Shown piece after piece: positions 14,932-22,684 of a DNA stretch of 38,978 nucleotides (positions are counted from its first letter, which is position 1; every line of letters starts with the position of its first letter). The notes beneath the pieces are model-generated. The model did no database searches, was not told the origin of the DNA, and saw only the letters and a list, made by a program, of their open reading frames with translations. This stretch comes from Lachnospiraceae bacterium (GTDB taxonomy: Bacteria > Bacillota > Clostridia > Lachnospirales > Lachnospiraceae): positions 1-38,978 of the forward strand of contig CAJTDL010000040.1 in assembly GCA_910575035.1 (NCBI GenBank). The letters are read 5' to 3'. The position numbers and the translations under genes are program-made.

Positions 14932-15828
14932 TTGGAAAATATTTTAGAAGTCAGACATCTCCAAAAAGCCTTTGGGCGGCATGAAGTATTAAAAGATATC
15001 AATTTTACGGTTGGGCAGGGTAAAATTGTCGGGCTGCTTGGAAAAAACGGCTCTGGAAAAACAACTCTGATGAAATCTGTTCTGGGGCTTTTAAATCATT
15101 CTGGGGAAGTTTATTTTGAGGGGAAAAAACTTGATGCAAAAGATACCCATGCCATGAACCGTATTGGTGTACTTGTGGATACTGCTTTCTTTGAGGATAT
15201 GACAGCCTTTGATAATCTGGAAATTTTATTGATGTCCACACCACATAGAGATAATTCCAATCGGAAAAAGAATATCATGGAATTGCTCAAGTTTGTAGGC
15301 TTAGACGAAAATGCCAGAGAACGGGTAAAAGGGTTTTCTTTTGGGATGAAGCAGCGTCTGGCACTGGCGCAGGCACTCCTTAACGAGCCGAAGCTATTGA
15401 TACTTGACGAGCCTTTTGTTGGGCTTGACCCTCTTGGAATTACGATTGTAAAAGAAAAGCTGACCGAGCTTTGCAGTAAAAAGCAGGCTTCTATCATCTT
15501 TTCAAGCCATCAGCTCTCCGAGGTTGAAGAACTCTCCGAGGAATTGGTTGTAATTGAAGATGGTCATGTGAAATACTTTGGAACTTATGCGGATTTGGCA
15601 CGACAAAATAAAGAATACCGCATTATAACAGACAAAGAGGTTACGGAAGAATTATTGGACTGTCTGAAATCGTATGGCTGCGATGTAAAGAAAATTTCTG
15701 AAAGACAGCTTCATCTGTCCCACGGAGAAAAAACGCTTGACCCTGCACTCTGCTGTCTGCATGAACGCAAGTTTACAATTTATGAAATTATCCGTGAGGA
15801 CAGACCGCTTGAAACATTGTTTTCATAA
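14932..15828 (+). CDS. ABC transporter ATP-binding protein (lantibiotic/bacitracin-export type)
   Basis: 298 aa. Walker A GKNGSGKTT (about residues 37-45), signature FSFGMKQRLALAQAL, Walker B LLILDEPFVGLD and the H-loop SSHQLSE are all present. It belongs to the BcrA/NisF-like group that couples with ABC-2 membrane proteins to clear peptide antibiotics from the membrane. The start is TTG 14932, seven bases after GGAGGA; a TTG at 14917 is upstream of that site. First gene of a four-gene operon with two permeases and a membrane protein. Confidence 0.9.
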   Translation: MENILEVRHLQKAFGRHEVLKDINFTVGQGKIVGLLGKNGSGKTTLMKSVLGLLNHSGEVYFEGKKLDAKDTHAMNRIGVLVDTAFFEDMTAFDNLEILLMSTPHRDNSNRKKNIMELLKFVGLDENARERVKGFSFGMKQRLALAQALLNEPKLLILDEPFVGLDPLGITIVKEKLTELCSKKQASIIFSSHQLSEVEELSEELVVIEDGHVKYFGTYADLARQNKEYRIITDKEVTEELLDCLKSYGCDVKKISERQLHLSHGEKTLDPALCCLHERKFTIYEIIREDRPLETLFS

Positions 15829-15839
15829 AGGAGGGGCAT

Positions 15840-16625
15840 ATGTCGTTTTTTTCAGTAGTAAAAGTTGAATTTGTAAAGCTCCTGCGAAAAAGAATCTCAT
15901 TTCTATTACTTCTGTTCTTCGCCCCTGCCATTTTATTTGGAGTGGGAATGTCGTTAGGGCTATCCTTTTTTGTGGCAGACGGCGGTGGTGGCGGTGTAGA
16001 CGCAGTTGCAAAATCTTTATCGGGAATTGGATTTGCAGTTAATATGATGGAGCAAGGCAAGTATATTGTTTTCCTTGTAACTATAATCTTAGCGGCCTTT
16101 TCTTTGTCAAGCGAGTTAGAAAACGGGCAGATAAAGTCAGAATTGATACGGGTATGCAGCAGGAGCAAAATTGTGTCTGCAAAATATCTCTCCCTTTTTC
16201 TGCTGATAACAGGAACATTCCTTTTGTCTTTGCTATGGCAGCTCCTTATTTATGCCGTGTTTGTCAGTAAAACGGAATTTGCGAGTGGAATGCTATTTGA
16301 TGAACTGTTATGGGCGCAGATTGGTTATATTGGCTTTACTCTGTTAGGAATAGGGAACGGATTAGCCGTGACATTTCTGCTTGGCATGAAATTAAAAACT
16401 TTTCCTTGCTTTTCGGTTTCCTATATTGTATGGTTCGCAAGCCTATACACGGATTTTATGGGTAAAATCAAACTTTTCATACCCTATAATATGCCGAGTT
16501 ATTTCTTGGAAAAGGCGGGAGAAACAATAAACGGTTTCGCATATGCAGGACTGTATCTGGGTTATTGCATGGTATTTCTTGTCCTTTCCGTTATTCTTTT
16601 ACGGGCAAGCGACATAAAAGCGTAG
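15840..16625 (+). CDS. ABC-2 type permease 1
   Basis: 261 aa with about six membrane segments, starting MSFFSVVKVEFVKLLRKRIS, an N terminus typical of NisE/BcrB-like permeases. AAAGGAGGGGC lies just before the ATG. Conserved stretch SSELENGQIKSELIRVCSRSK is the cytosolic coupling helix region of the family. Pairs with the ATPase upstream. The stop codon is followed 11 bases later by the next start. Confidence 0.85.
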   Translation: MSFFSVVKVEFVKLLRKRISFLLLLFFAPAILFGVGMSLGLSFFVADGGGGGVDAVAKSLSGIGFAVNMMEQGKYIVFLVTIILAAFSLSSELENGQIKSELIRVCSRSKIVSAKYLSLFLLITGTFLLSLLWQLLIYAVFVSKTEFASGMLFDELLWAQIGYIGFTLLGIGNGLAVTFLLGMKLKTFPCFSVSYIVWFASLYTDFMGKIKLFIPYNMPSYFLEKAGETINGFAYAGLYLGYCMVFLVLSVILLRASDIKA

Positions 16626-16636
16626 GAGGTGATAGA

Positions 16637-17407
16637 ATGAGTTTTGGACTGATTATTCGGGTAGAATTCCGGAAGCTATTGAAAAAACCGCTTTCACTGA
16701 TTCTGTTTGCAGTATTCCTTATCCCCATGTTTTATACCTATTCCATAATGACGGATGCCCCGCTTTTGCAGATGACACCATCGGGTGCTTTAGATTTTGC
16801 ACTCGGACAATGGAATCTGCTCGGCATGACGGGACTGTTCCAAGTGCTGTTTTCCCTTGTGGTTGTAAATTCATTTTCTGCGGAAATTGACAGGGGACAG
16901 ATAAAAATGGCAGTCCTGCGGCAATGCTCCAGAAAAAAACTTGTGTATGCAAAAATGTTTGTTCTGGCTCTGTTCATGCTGCTTGTCTATATCTGCTACA
17001 TCGGCTTTTCTATTGGATGCTATTATGGCTTGATAATCCGTACAGATTATGGAACAGGTGAATTTCTTTCAGAAGCAATACTGTCTTATGGCGTTGTAAA
17101 ATTTATGATGAGCGGCTTTTTTGTTTTGATAGATGCTTTGGTTACAGCGGGAATTGTATTTCTGTTCTCACTTCGTTTTAAAACAGGAATATGCTTTATG
17201 CTGGCAATCGGAACAACAACATTGCTCCTTATTATGCAGTTTTTTCCAGTTGTTCAGTATCTTGTTCCTGCATATGTTGGCAGCCTGCTTGATTACGGCA
17301 TGATTACTCCAACGACAGCAGGGCTTCTATGCTTGCTCTATCTGGTTGTTATGGTGGTTTTTGTTGAAATTACCGCAAGGAAATTTGAAAGGATGGATTT
17401 AAGATGA
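16637..17407 (+). CDS. ABC-2 type permease 2
   Basis: 256 aa beginning MSFGLIIRVEFRKLLKKPLS; about six membrane segments. SAEIDRGQIKMAVLRQCSRK matches the equivalent stretch of permease 1, so the two are paralogues forming a heteromeric pair, like NisE/NisG. TAGGAGGTG precedes the ATG. Its stop overlaps the next start (ATGA). Confidence 0.85.
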   Translation: MSFGLIIRVEFRKLLKKPLSLILFAVFLIPMFYTYSIMTDAPLLQMTPSGALDFALGQWNLLGMTGLFQVLFSLVVVNSFSAEIDRGQIKMAVLRQCSRKKLVYAKMFVLALFMLLVYICYIGFSIGCYYGLIIRTDYGTGEFLSEAILSYGVVKFMMSGFFVLIDALVTAGIVFLFSLRFKTGICFMLAIGTTTLLLIMQFFPVVQYLVPAYVGSLLDYGMITPTTAGLLCLLYLVVMVVFVEITARKFERMDLR

Positions 17408-18078
17408 AAAAAACAAATCATTTGTTATTTATAGCGTTATCGCTTTTTGCTACGGCGTGCGTCCTCTTACTGGTCAATTATTTGGCTGTTACCTTTTGTG
17501 TGGGAAATTTAGGATTATTTATGATTTCAGTGCTTGTTGTTCCCATTCTATGTATTGCTATTGTTTCCTTTGTAATCGGCTATCGGATTAAATGGACTTG
17601 GAAATATGGTATTTGTATTGCAATCATTCTCACGCTGTTATCATGGGGTGCAAGTCAGTTGACAGTGTTTGTGGCAGGGAATATATTTGATAGTTCAACT
17701 GCTGGCAATGAGCCACATCAGGATATTTCAGAGAATGAAAATGATGAATTGATGGATGAGTTATACAGCGAATTAGATAAAAAGGCGTATGAGTATATGT
17801 TGGAACAAGGGCTTATTTCAGAGGGAGAAGAAATATATGGAGGCGATAAATCTATCGGCAATAATGATGAAACGGGAAATACAGAAGATGATACTGGAAA
17901 TGACAGTGAAATAGTAAGCACTGAAATGTATGTAGGCATTCAGAAATCTGACCCTGTTACAGAACTGATAGGCAATATCATCACGTTCCTTGTTGCATAT
18001 GGACTAAATTTCGCAGGATATAAAATAAAGAGCAAAAAAGAAATACAGGAAAAAAGAAATAGTTATGAGCAAAAATAA
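17404..18078 (+). CDS. Membrane protein in the ABC operon
   Basis: 224 aa. Three N-terminal membrane segments (about residues 5-85), an acidic extracytoplasmic middle (GNEPHQDISENENDELMDEL and GDKSIGNNDETGNTEDDTGN), then a fourth hydrophobic segment (DPVTELIGNIITFLVAYGLN). No family recognised. Start overlaps the stop of permease 2. The acidic exterior region could interact with cationic peptides, which would suit a lantibiotic-protection operon; this is conjecture. Confidence 0.65.
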   Translation: MKKTNHLLFIALSLFATACVLLLVNYLAVTFCVGNLGLFMISVLVVPILCIAIVSFVIGYRIKWTWKYGICIAIILTLLSWGASQLTVFVAGNIFDSSTAGNEPHQDISENENDELMDELYSELDKKAYEYMLEQGLISEGEEIYGGDKSIGNNDETGNTEDDTGNDSEIVSTEMYVGIQKSDPVTELIGNIITFLVAYGLNFAGYKIKSKKEIQEKRNSYEQK

Positions 18079-18100
18079 GCCGAAGAAAATAAATTAGATT

Positions 18101-18256
18101 TTATGTCCCATTTGCGGAAGTAAAATTTGAGAAGACATTATTTTAGCAAATTATCCACTCTACTGCCCAATATGTAAGAGAGAAACTTTGATTAAGGCAA
18201 AAAAATTACAAATAAATGTTATCAAAGAGCCAGACGCAGAGCCGATGAACGTGTAA
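18101..18256 (+). pseudogene. Decayed cysteine-rich KTR gene
   Basis: In frame this reads LCPICGSKI-stop-EDIILANYPLYCPIC and KRETLIKAKKLQINVIKEPD, the signature of cysteine-rich KTR proteins common in Firmicutes ICEs. A TGA at 18128-18130 replaces a codon inside the protein, and the stretch where the start should be (around 18089) contains TAG in place of the usual Trp codon. The gene is therefore dead, unless the downstream half is used. It marks older mobile DNA inside element B. Confidence 0.7.
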
Positions 18257-18333
18257 AATCATGGTTTGTCGGCTTTGGCTCTTGCATAACCATGTTGATA
18301 ACATTATGTGCCATGAAGCCGGAGGGAATATAC

Positions 18334-18432
18334 ATGAAGAAAATCCGCCAGAATATACACAGGCATGAACCAGTAAAAAAGAAAAGACAACAGCAGCTTT
18401 TACACATAAAGGTGTATCGAAATGAAGGTTAA
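18334..18432 (+). CDS. Possible 32-aa peptide
   Basis: ATG at 18334 with GGAGGG seven bases upstream encodes MKKIRQNIHRHEPVKKKRQQ and 12 more residues, very basic. The end runs into the terminator hairpin at 18408. It may be the truncated start of a lost gene rather than a real peptide. Confidence 0.3.
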   Translation: MKKIRQNIHRHEPVKKKRQQQLLHIKVYRNEG

Positions 18433-18458
18433 AACTTCAATGCGATACACCTTTTTTG
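18408..18458. terminator. Strong terminator, probably used from both sides
   Basis: GGTGTATCG and CGATACACC form a long stem with an inner GAAG/CTTC, flanked by AAA on the left and TTTTTT on the right. It lies between the + strand exporter block and the minus-strand mobC. Confidence 0.7.
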
Positions 18459-18569
18459 ATGGTGCGAAATTTGTCTGATTTTAGATTTTGGTGTGTTTTT
18501 TTCTTTTACAGATTTGCGGGAGAAATTGGCTTGTTGCTGTTTTATTTTCGGCAGGAATTTAGGAACAAT

Positions 18570-18911
18570 TTACTGCTTCATGGAGGGCTGTTTTTTCAGC
18601 ATTGCTAGTTGTGTATCCCATACCTGTTTCATTAGCTTTTTCACTTCCTCAACATCGGCTTTATACACATTGCCCGTTGCGTTCATGCGCTTTGCGATCT
18701 GGTTCAGGTTGCCACTGATTTTTCCGAGTGTGGCGTTGTAATCCCGTAAATCGGAATAGTCAAGGTCATAGACAAAGCCATAAAGAATCAGGCGGCGCAG
18801 GAAGGCGGATTTGCTTTTCATGCCAGAGATTTTTACTTTCTGCTCCAGTATGTATTGTTCGTCGTCACTCAGGAATATTTTTAACTCGTTTTTGCGCTCA
18901 CGCTTAGCCAT
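18570..18911 (-). CDS. mobC: MobC-family relaxosome accessory protein
   Basis: 113 aa beginning MAKRERKNELKIFLSDDEQY. The ribbon-helix-helix part is FLSDDEQYILEQKVKISGMKS, followed by the MobC signature LGKISGNLNQIAKRMNATGN. MobC proteins bind near oriT and help the relaxase melt it. AAGGAG is 12 bases before the start. In related elements the relaxase gene follows directly; here only 110 bases of unassigned sequence and a terminator follow, so the partner relaxase has been lost. Confidence 0.85.
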   Translation of the reverse strand: MAKRERKNELKIFLSDDEQYILEQKVKISGMKSKSAFLRRLILYGFVYDLDYSDLRDYNATLGKISGNLNQIAKRMNATGNVYKADVEEVKKLMKQVWDTQLAMLKKQPSMKQ

Positions 18912-18959
18912 TTTTGATGCACTCTCCTTATCAGGTTTTTAATGGGATTTTACAAAAAT

Positions 18960-19220
18960 GAATGCCCTCATACATGGGACATTCGTGTAAAAAAATCCAA
19001 AACTCCGGCAGAGGGTTTTGTGATTTTTTGAGCGCAAAGGGGGTCAGGGGGATATGCCCTCTGCAAGCAGATTTTTCCAGATTCCCGCTTCAGGGAATTT
19101 GGGGAGATCGGAGCCTGTGTGGGAACACAGGCAGTGCTTGCTATTCTTCACGGAAAAGACTTCAGGCTTTTCCAGCATTGCAGAAAAAATTAGAAATTTT
19201 TAAGGCAATGCCCCCATAGA
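18960..19220 (-). other. Putative origin of transfer beside mobC (element B)
   Basis: Gene-free region upstream of mobC. It contains AGGGGGTCAGGGGGATATGCCC, a perfect 8-bp hairpin GCCTGTGT-GGGA-ACACAGGC at 19113-19132 and a second stem GGAAAAG / CTTTTCC at 19152-19173. Location next to mobC and the nested hairpins suggest oriT; no nick site can be assigned by eye. Confidence 0.45.
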
Positions 19221-19278
19221 GGGGATATTACTTTATCTACAATTAACATCAGAAACAGCGGAGAAAGGGGGTGAGAAA

Positions 19279-19617
19279 ATGTTAGACCATGCATTCCGGC
19301 GGCGCAGGGAGATTGAGCGTATGCTGCTGTCGGGAAAGAAGCTGACCGTGGCGGAACTTATGGGCAGGTACTGTGTAGGCAGGAAGTCCATAAGCAGGGA
19401 TTTTGAAGTCATAGGTGAGGAACTTCCCGTCATTTCAAAACAGGGATATAACGGCGGCTATTTCCTGATGGACGGCGTTGGGAAAAACCAGAATACACTC
19501 TCGCAAGAGCAACTGGAATGCTTGGAAAAACTCGCTGTTTCATGTGCGGGAAAAGACAGGGAAACAGTGCTGTCAATCATACATGAATTTGGGCCGTACT
19601 GTGAAAGGAATACATAA
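19279..19617 (+). CDS. Short DeoR/YafY-type HTH regulator 1
   Basis: 112 aa beginning MLDHAFRRRREIERMLLSGK. A winged HTH (KLTVAELMGRYCVGRKSISR) is followed by VISKQGYNGGYFLMDG, as in DeoR/WYL-type regulators, then a short helical tail (LSQEQLECLEKLAVSC) with no WYL domain. GGGGGTG precedes the start. Related in layout to the next gene; both probably control the replication/excision genes of element B. Confidence 0.75.
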   Translation: MLDHAFRRRREIERMLLSGKKLTVAELMGRYCVGRKSISRDFEVIGEELPVISKQGYNGGYFLMDGVGKNQNTLSQEQLECLEKLAVSCAGKDRETVLSIIHEFGPYCERNT

Positions 19618-19660
19618 ATAATTCCGGCAGTTTTCAAGCTGGAAATGAAAGGGATGCGGT

Positions 19661-19990
19661 ATGGATACGGCACACAGGAGAATGGAAATCATCAGCATTT
19701 TATCTGCCAAAGGGCATATAACTTCAAGAGAGCTTGCGTGGGAATTTGACGTTGCAAGCCGGACGATTCTCCATGATATAGCCGTCCTGTCGTTTGACTA
19801 TCCGATTTACACAAAACCGGGCGAGGGAGGCGGGATTTTCATTATGAAAAGTTATAAGCCTTACATAAATACCCTGACGGAAACGGAGCTTGAACTGCTG
19901 TGCAGATTTTACCGTAAGGCGGAGGGGAAAGAGAAGGAAATCCTGTTCCGGATTATCCACAAGTACGGGGCGGACAAGCTGGAAATTTAA
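19661..19990 (+). CDS. Short DeoR/YafY-type HTH regulator 2
   Basis: 109 aa beginning MDTAHRRMEIISILSAKGHI. HTH TSRELAWEFDVASRTILHDI, then YPIYTKPGEGGGIFIMKSYK and a tail LTETELELLCRFYRKAEGKE. Same length and layout as regulator 1 (19279-19617), hence a tandem pair of diverged paralogues. AAAGGGA lies seven bases before the ATG. Confidence 0.75.
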   Translation: MDTAHRRMEIISILSAKGHITSRELAWEFDVASRTILHDIAVLSFDYPIYTKPGEGGGIFIMKSYKPYINTLTETELELLCRFYRKAEGKEKEILFRIIHKYGADKLEI

Positions 19991-20192
19991 CCGAAAACAC
20001 GGCGGCATTTTGACAACTGAATACGGACAATCCTGCAAGACGTATGAAACAGCCGAGCTGTGCCAAAGCACGCCATGACTGCCTGTACTGGACAGGCAAG
20101 AGCGAGAGATGTTTTAAAGCAAACAAGGTGTGGGAACCTTGCGCCATGACACTGTTTCCTGATAATGATACTTCCGTAAAGCGGTCATAGAG
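19991..20192 (+). ncRNA. Hairpin-rich leader, possible structured RNA
   Basis: Several perfect small hairpins in about 130 bases: ACAGC-CGA-GCTGT, GTGC-CAAA-GCAC, GCCTGT-ACTG-GACAGGC (near 20080-20098) and AAGGT-GTGGGA-ACCTT. Two CGCCATGAC motifs lie between them, and a GTGCCATGAC also occurs in the leader of element A (1789 region). No coding frame here has a ribosome site. A structured leader is likely; its class is unknown to me. Confidence 0.4.
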
Positions 20193-20646
20193 ATGATGGT
20201 GCGATTCCAATGTGGGCTTCTCTCCCAGAAGCTACTTGCAGGATATAAAATTTTGTAAAAACGGGGATTTATATTGGCGGATGATACAAGAGGAAATGTT
20301 TCCCATACAGAAGGGAAAATCTATTATTTTGAACGGGCAGAGAATAAAAGCGTATGACATCAGGACAATCACCCTTGAACAGTTCCGTATGCTGATTGCC
20401 TGCGGGAATGATAGGCACAACAACTAGATCAGGGTGACAAAAGGCGGCATGGTCTATCTCTCGGAGGATATCGTCGGTTCGGAGCAGCTTGAGGATGCTG
20501 CGCTCTGTTTTGAAACATTCAGTGCGCATAACGGGTATGTCGGCGTGAAGGCTGCGGAGGACAACAGCCATGTTATCCCATTATACTATGCGCTGATTGG
20601 AAACTGGGCGGACGGGTGCAGGCATAAATATATAGACAATTATTAG
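20193..20646 (+). pseudogene. Conserved mobile-element gene broken by a frameshift and an amber stop
   Basis: From GTG 20212 the frame reads VGFSPRSYLQDIKFCKNGDL up to GNDRHNN, meets TAG at 20425-20427, and continues in the same frame as IRVTKGGMVYLSEDIVGSEQ to 20646. The two halves are one protein of about 150 aa (hypothetical family of Clostridia elements). The likely true start, ATG 20193, is one base out of frame, which an extra C near 20207-20208 would explain (reading MMVRFNVGFSP without it). Either the gene is dead or the amber is read through. Function unknown. Confidence 0.6.
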
Positions 20647-20674
20647 ATTTTTGATTAAGGGAATACACAGCGGC

Positions 20675-20724
20675 AGGGCAGTTATGAACCTATTGAGTAT
20701 AGGTTTGTAGCTGCCCTTTTTGCG
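20675..20724 (+). terminator. Terminator/attenuator before the primase
   Basis: GGGCAG and CTGCCC enclose a second small stem (AACCTAT / ATAGGTT), followed by TTTTT. It lies 28 bases before the CHC2 gene and may attenuate its transcription. Confidence 0.65.
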
Positions 20725-20751
20725 TTGCGGGGATTTTGGATGGAGGGCTGC

Positions 20752-21408
20752 ATGAATGTATTTGAAGCGATAAGGGAGAATGGTGTTACCGCAAGGCAGG
20801 CGGCGGAGCATTGCGGGATAAAGATAAACCGTAATGGCATGGCGGTCTGCCCGTTCCATAAGGATAAAAATCCGAGCATGAAGATAGACTGCCGCTATTA
20901 CTGTTTCGGGTGCGGGGAAAAGGGCGATGCCATTGATTTTGTGGCGAAGTATTACGGGCTTGGGAAGAAGGAAGCGGCGTTGCGGATTGCGTCGGATTTC
21001 GGTATCAGTTTTGAGGATAACAGGGGCAGGAAGCCGCCGCCAAAGCGCAAGCGGAAGCTGTCACCGGAGCAGAGGTTTGAGAGGGCGGAAAAGAAGTGTT
21101 TCCGTGTGCTTTCCGATTACCTGTGCTGTTTAAGGCAGTGGAAAGAACAGTATGCGCCGCAGAAGCCGGATGGGGAATGGAACCCGTTATTCTGTGAAGC
21201 ATTGGAAAAGAAAGACTATATTGAGTATCTGCTTGATGTGTTATTGTACGCTCCGCTATCGGAGCGTGTGCAGTTAGTAACGGATTATGGAGAGGAAGTG
21301 TTGAAAATTGAAAGAAGACTGGAACAGTGTGCCGCCAGAGCAGAAAGCGGCGCTGGAAAAGACAATGGAGAAAATGGAGCAGGCATCACAGCCGGAAACA
21401 TGGTTTGA
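20752..21408 (+). CDS. CHC2 zinc-finger primase-like protein (element B)
   Basis: 218 aa beginning MNVFEAIRENGVTARQAAEH. Zinc ligands C33-P-F-H36 and C51-F-G-C54 are intact, followed by EKGDAIDFVAKYYGLGKKEA. The TOPRIM domain is missing, as in the element A version, with which it shares most of its length (RCFRVLSDYL, EWNPLF). GGAGGG precedes the ATG; a start nine codons earlier lacks one. Its 3' end overlaps the helicase gene by about 100 bases. Probably primes replication of the excised element. Confidence 0.87.
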   Translation: MNVFEAIRENGVTARQAAEHCGIKINRNGMAVCPFHKDKNPSMKIDCRYYCFGCGEKGDAIDFVAKYYGLGKKEAALRIASDFGISFEDNRGRKPPPKRKRKLSPEQRFERAEKKCFRVLSDYLCCLRQWKEQYAPQKPDGEWNPLFCEALEKKDYIEYLLDVLLYAPLSERVQLVTDYGEEVLKIERRLEQCAARAESGAGKDNGENGAGITAGNMV

Positions 21409-22684
21409 CGGGAACAAAGTCAATGACGTGCTTTTCTGTGAGGATTTCCTCGCAGGGCACCCTATGAAGTGCATACACGGCACTTTTTTTGACATAAACG
21501 GGGCAGTCGGTGATGCGGAGCAGATTAAGACGGAGATATATTACAAGATTGCACCTTATGTCACATCAGGCATCGCAAAAAAGGCTACATCACTCCTTGA
21601 TGTGCTGCGGATCAGGAGCTACTCGCCGCCGCTGCCGTTCCAGACAGACCGTATCCATGTGGCAAACGGCACATACTTTTTATCAAAGGGCTTCTCTGCG
21701 CAGAAAGAATTCTGCATGAACAGGCTTCCCGTAAGGTATGCGCCTGATGCGCCGGAACCGTCACGCTGGCTTGCCTTTCTTGGGCAGCTATTAGTGCCGG
21801 AGGATATTATCACGTTGCAGGAGTTTATGGGATATGTTCTGTTACCTACGACAAAAGGGCAGAAAATGATGATTGTCATAGGCAAAGGCGGAGAGGGCAA
21901 GTCACGCATCGGCAGGGTGCTTCGTGCTTTGCTCGGTGACAGTATGAACACAGGCAGCATACAGAAAGTGGAGGTTGACCGCTTCGCACGGGCAGACCTT
22001 GAGTGGAAACTTTTGATGCTTGATGATGACATGAAGCTGGAGGCACTGCCGCAGACGAACAATATCAAGTCCATAGTGACACTGGAAGATAAAACGGATT
22101 TGGAACGCAAGGGAAAGCAGAGTGAACAGGGTTATTTATGCGTGAGGTTTATCTGTTTCGGGAATGGAAACCTCGGTTCACTGTATGACCGTTCCTACGG
22201 CTTTTTCCGCAGGCAGATAGTCCTCACCGTAAAGGAGCGGGAGCCGGATAGGAAAGATGATCCATTTCTCGGCGAAAAATTGATTGCTGAAGCGGAGGGC
22301 ATTTTCTTATGGTGTCTTGAGGGGCTGCACCGACTGATTGATAACGGATACCGTTTCACCATAAGCCAGAGGGCGGAGGACAACCTGACAAAAGCCATGC
22401 AGGACGGGAACAACATCATTGTATTCATGCAGTCGGAAGGGTATATCAGGCTTGAGAAAGGCACACACGCCACGTCAAAGCAGCTTTACGGCGCATACAG
22501 CCAGTGGTGTGAGGACAACCTCGAAAAGAAGCTGGGGGAGCGCAGTTTTTCCAATTACCTGCGGCAGAACGAGAAGCAGTACGGGCTTGACTATACCCAT
22601 AATATTACACTCGGCTCCGGCAAGACCGCAAGGGGATTTAAAGGTATCCATGTAAAGGTGAGGACAGGGGAGAACGGGTATTAA
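21308..22684 (+). CDS. SF3-type phage/plasmid primase-helicase (D5/P4 family)
   Basis: 458 aa starting at TTG. Walker A is GKGGEGKSR (about residue 190, with Arg instead of the usual Thr after Ser) and Walker B is LLMLDDDM, followed by GNGNLGSLYDRSYGFFRR, the sensor/arginine region of D5-like proteins. The N terminus has FCEDFLAGHPMKCIHGTFFD and RIHVANGTYFLSKGF, typical of the D5_N region. The C terminus is a winged-helix-like DUF (YSQWCEDNLEKKLGERSFSN). The start overlaps the CHC2 gene at exactly the position used in element A, though this helicase belongs to another family. Confidence 0.85.
   Translation: MKEDWNSVPPEQKAALEKTMEKMEQASQPETWFDGNKVNDVLFCEDFLAGHPMKCIHGTFFDINGAVGDAEQIKTEIYYKIAPYVTSGIAKKATSLLDVLRIRSYSPPLPFQTDRIHVANGTYFLSKGFSAQKEFCMNRLPVRYAPDAPEPSRWLAFLGQLLVPEDIITLQEFMGYVLLPTTKGQKMMIVIGKGGEGKSRIGRVLRALLGDSMNTGSIQKVEVDRFARADLEWKLLMLDDDMKLEALPQTNNIKSIVTLEDKTDLERKGKQSEQGYLCVRFICFGNGNLGSLYDRSYGFFRRQIVLTVKEREPDRKDDPFLGEKLIAEAEGIFLWCLEGLHRLIDNGYRFTISQRAEDNLTKAMQDGNNIIVFMQSEGYIRLEKGTHATSKQLYGAYSQWCEDNLEKKLGERSFSNYLRQNEKQYGLDYTHNITLGSGKTARGFKGIHVKVRTGENGY

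Noticed and set aside
20212-20646. Two separate small genes (20212-20427 and 20434-20646)
   Set aside because: They lie in one frame separated only by a TAG codon, and the second has no ribosome site; better read as one broken gene.
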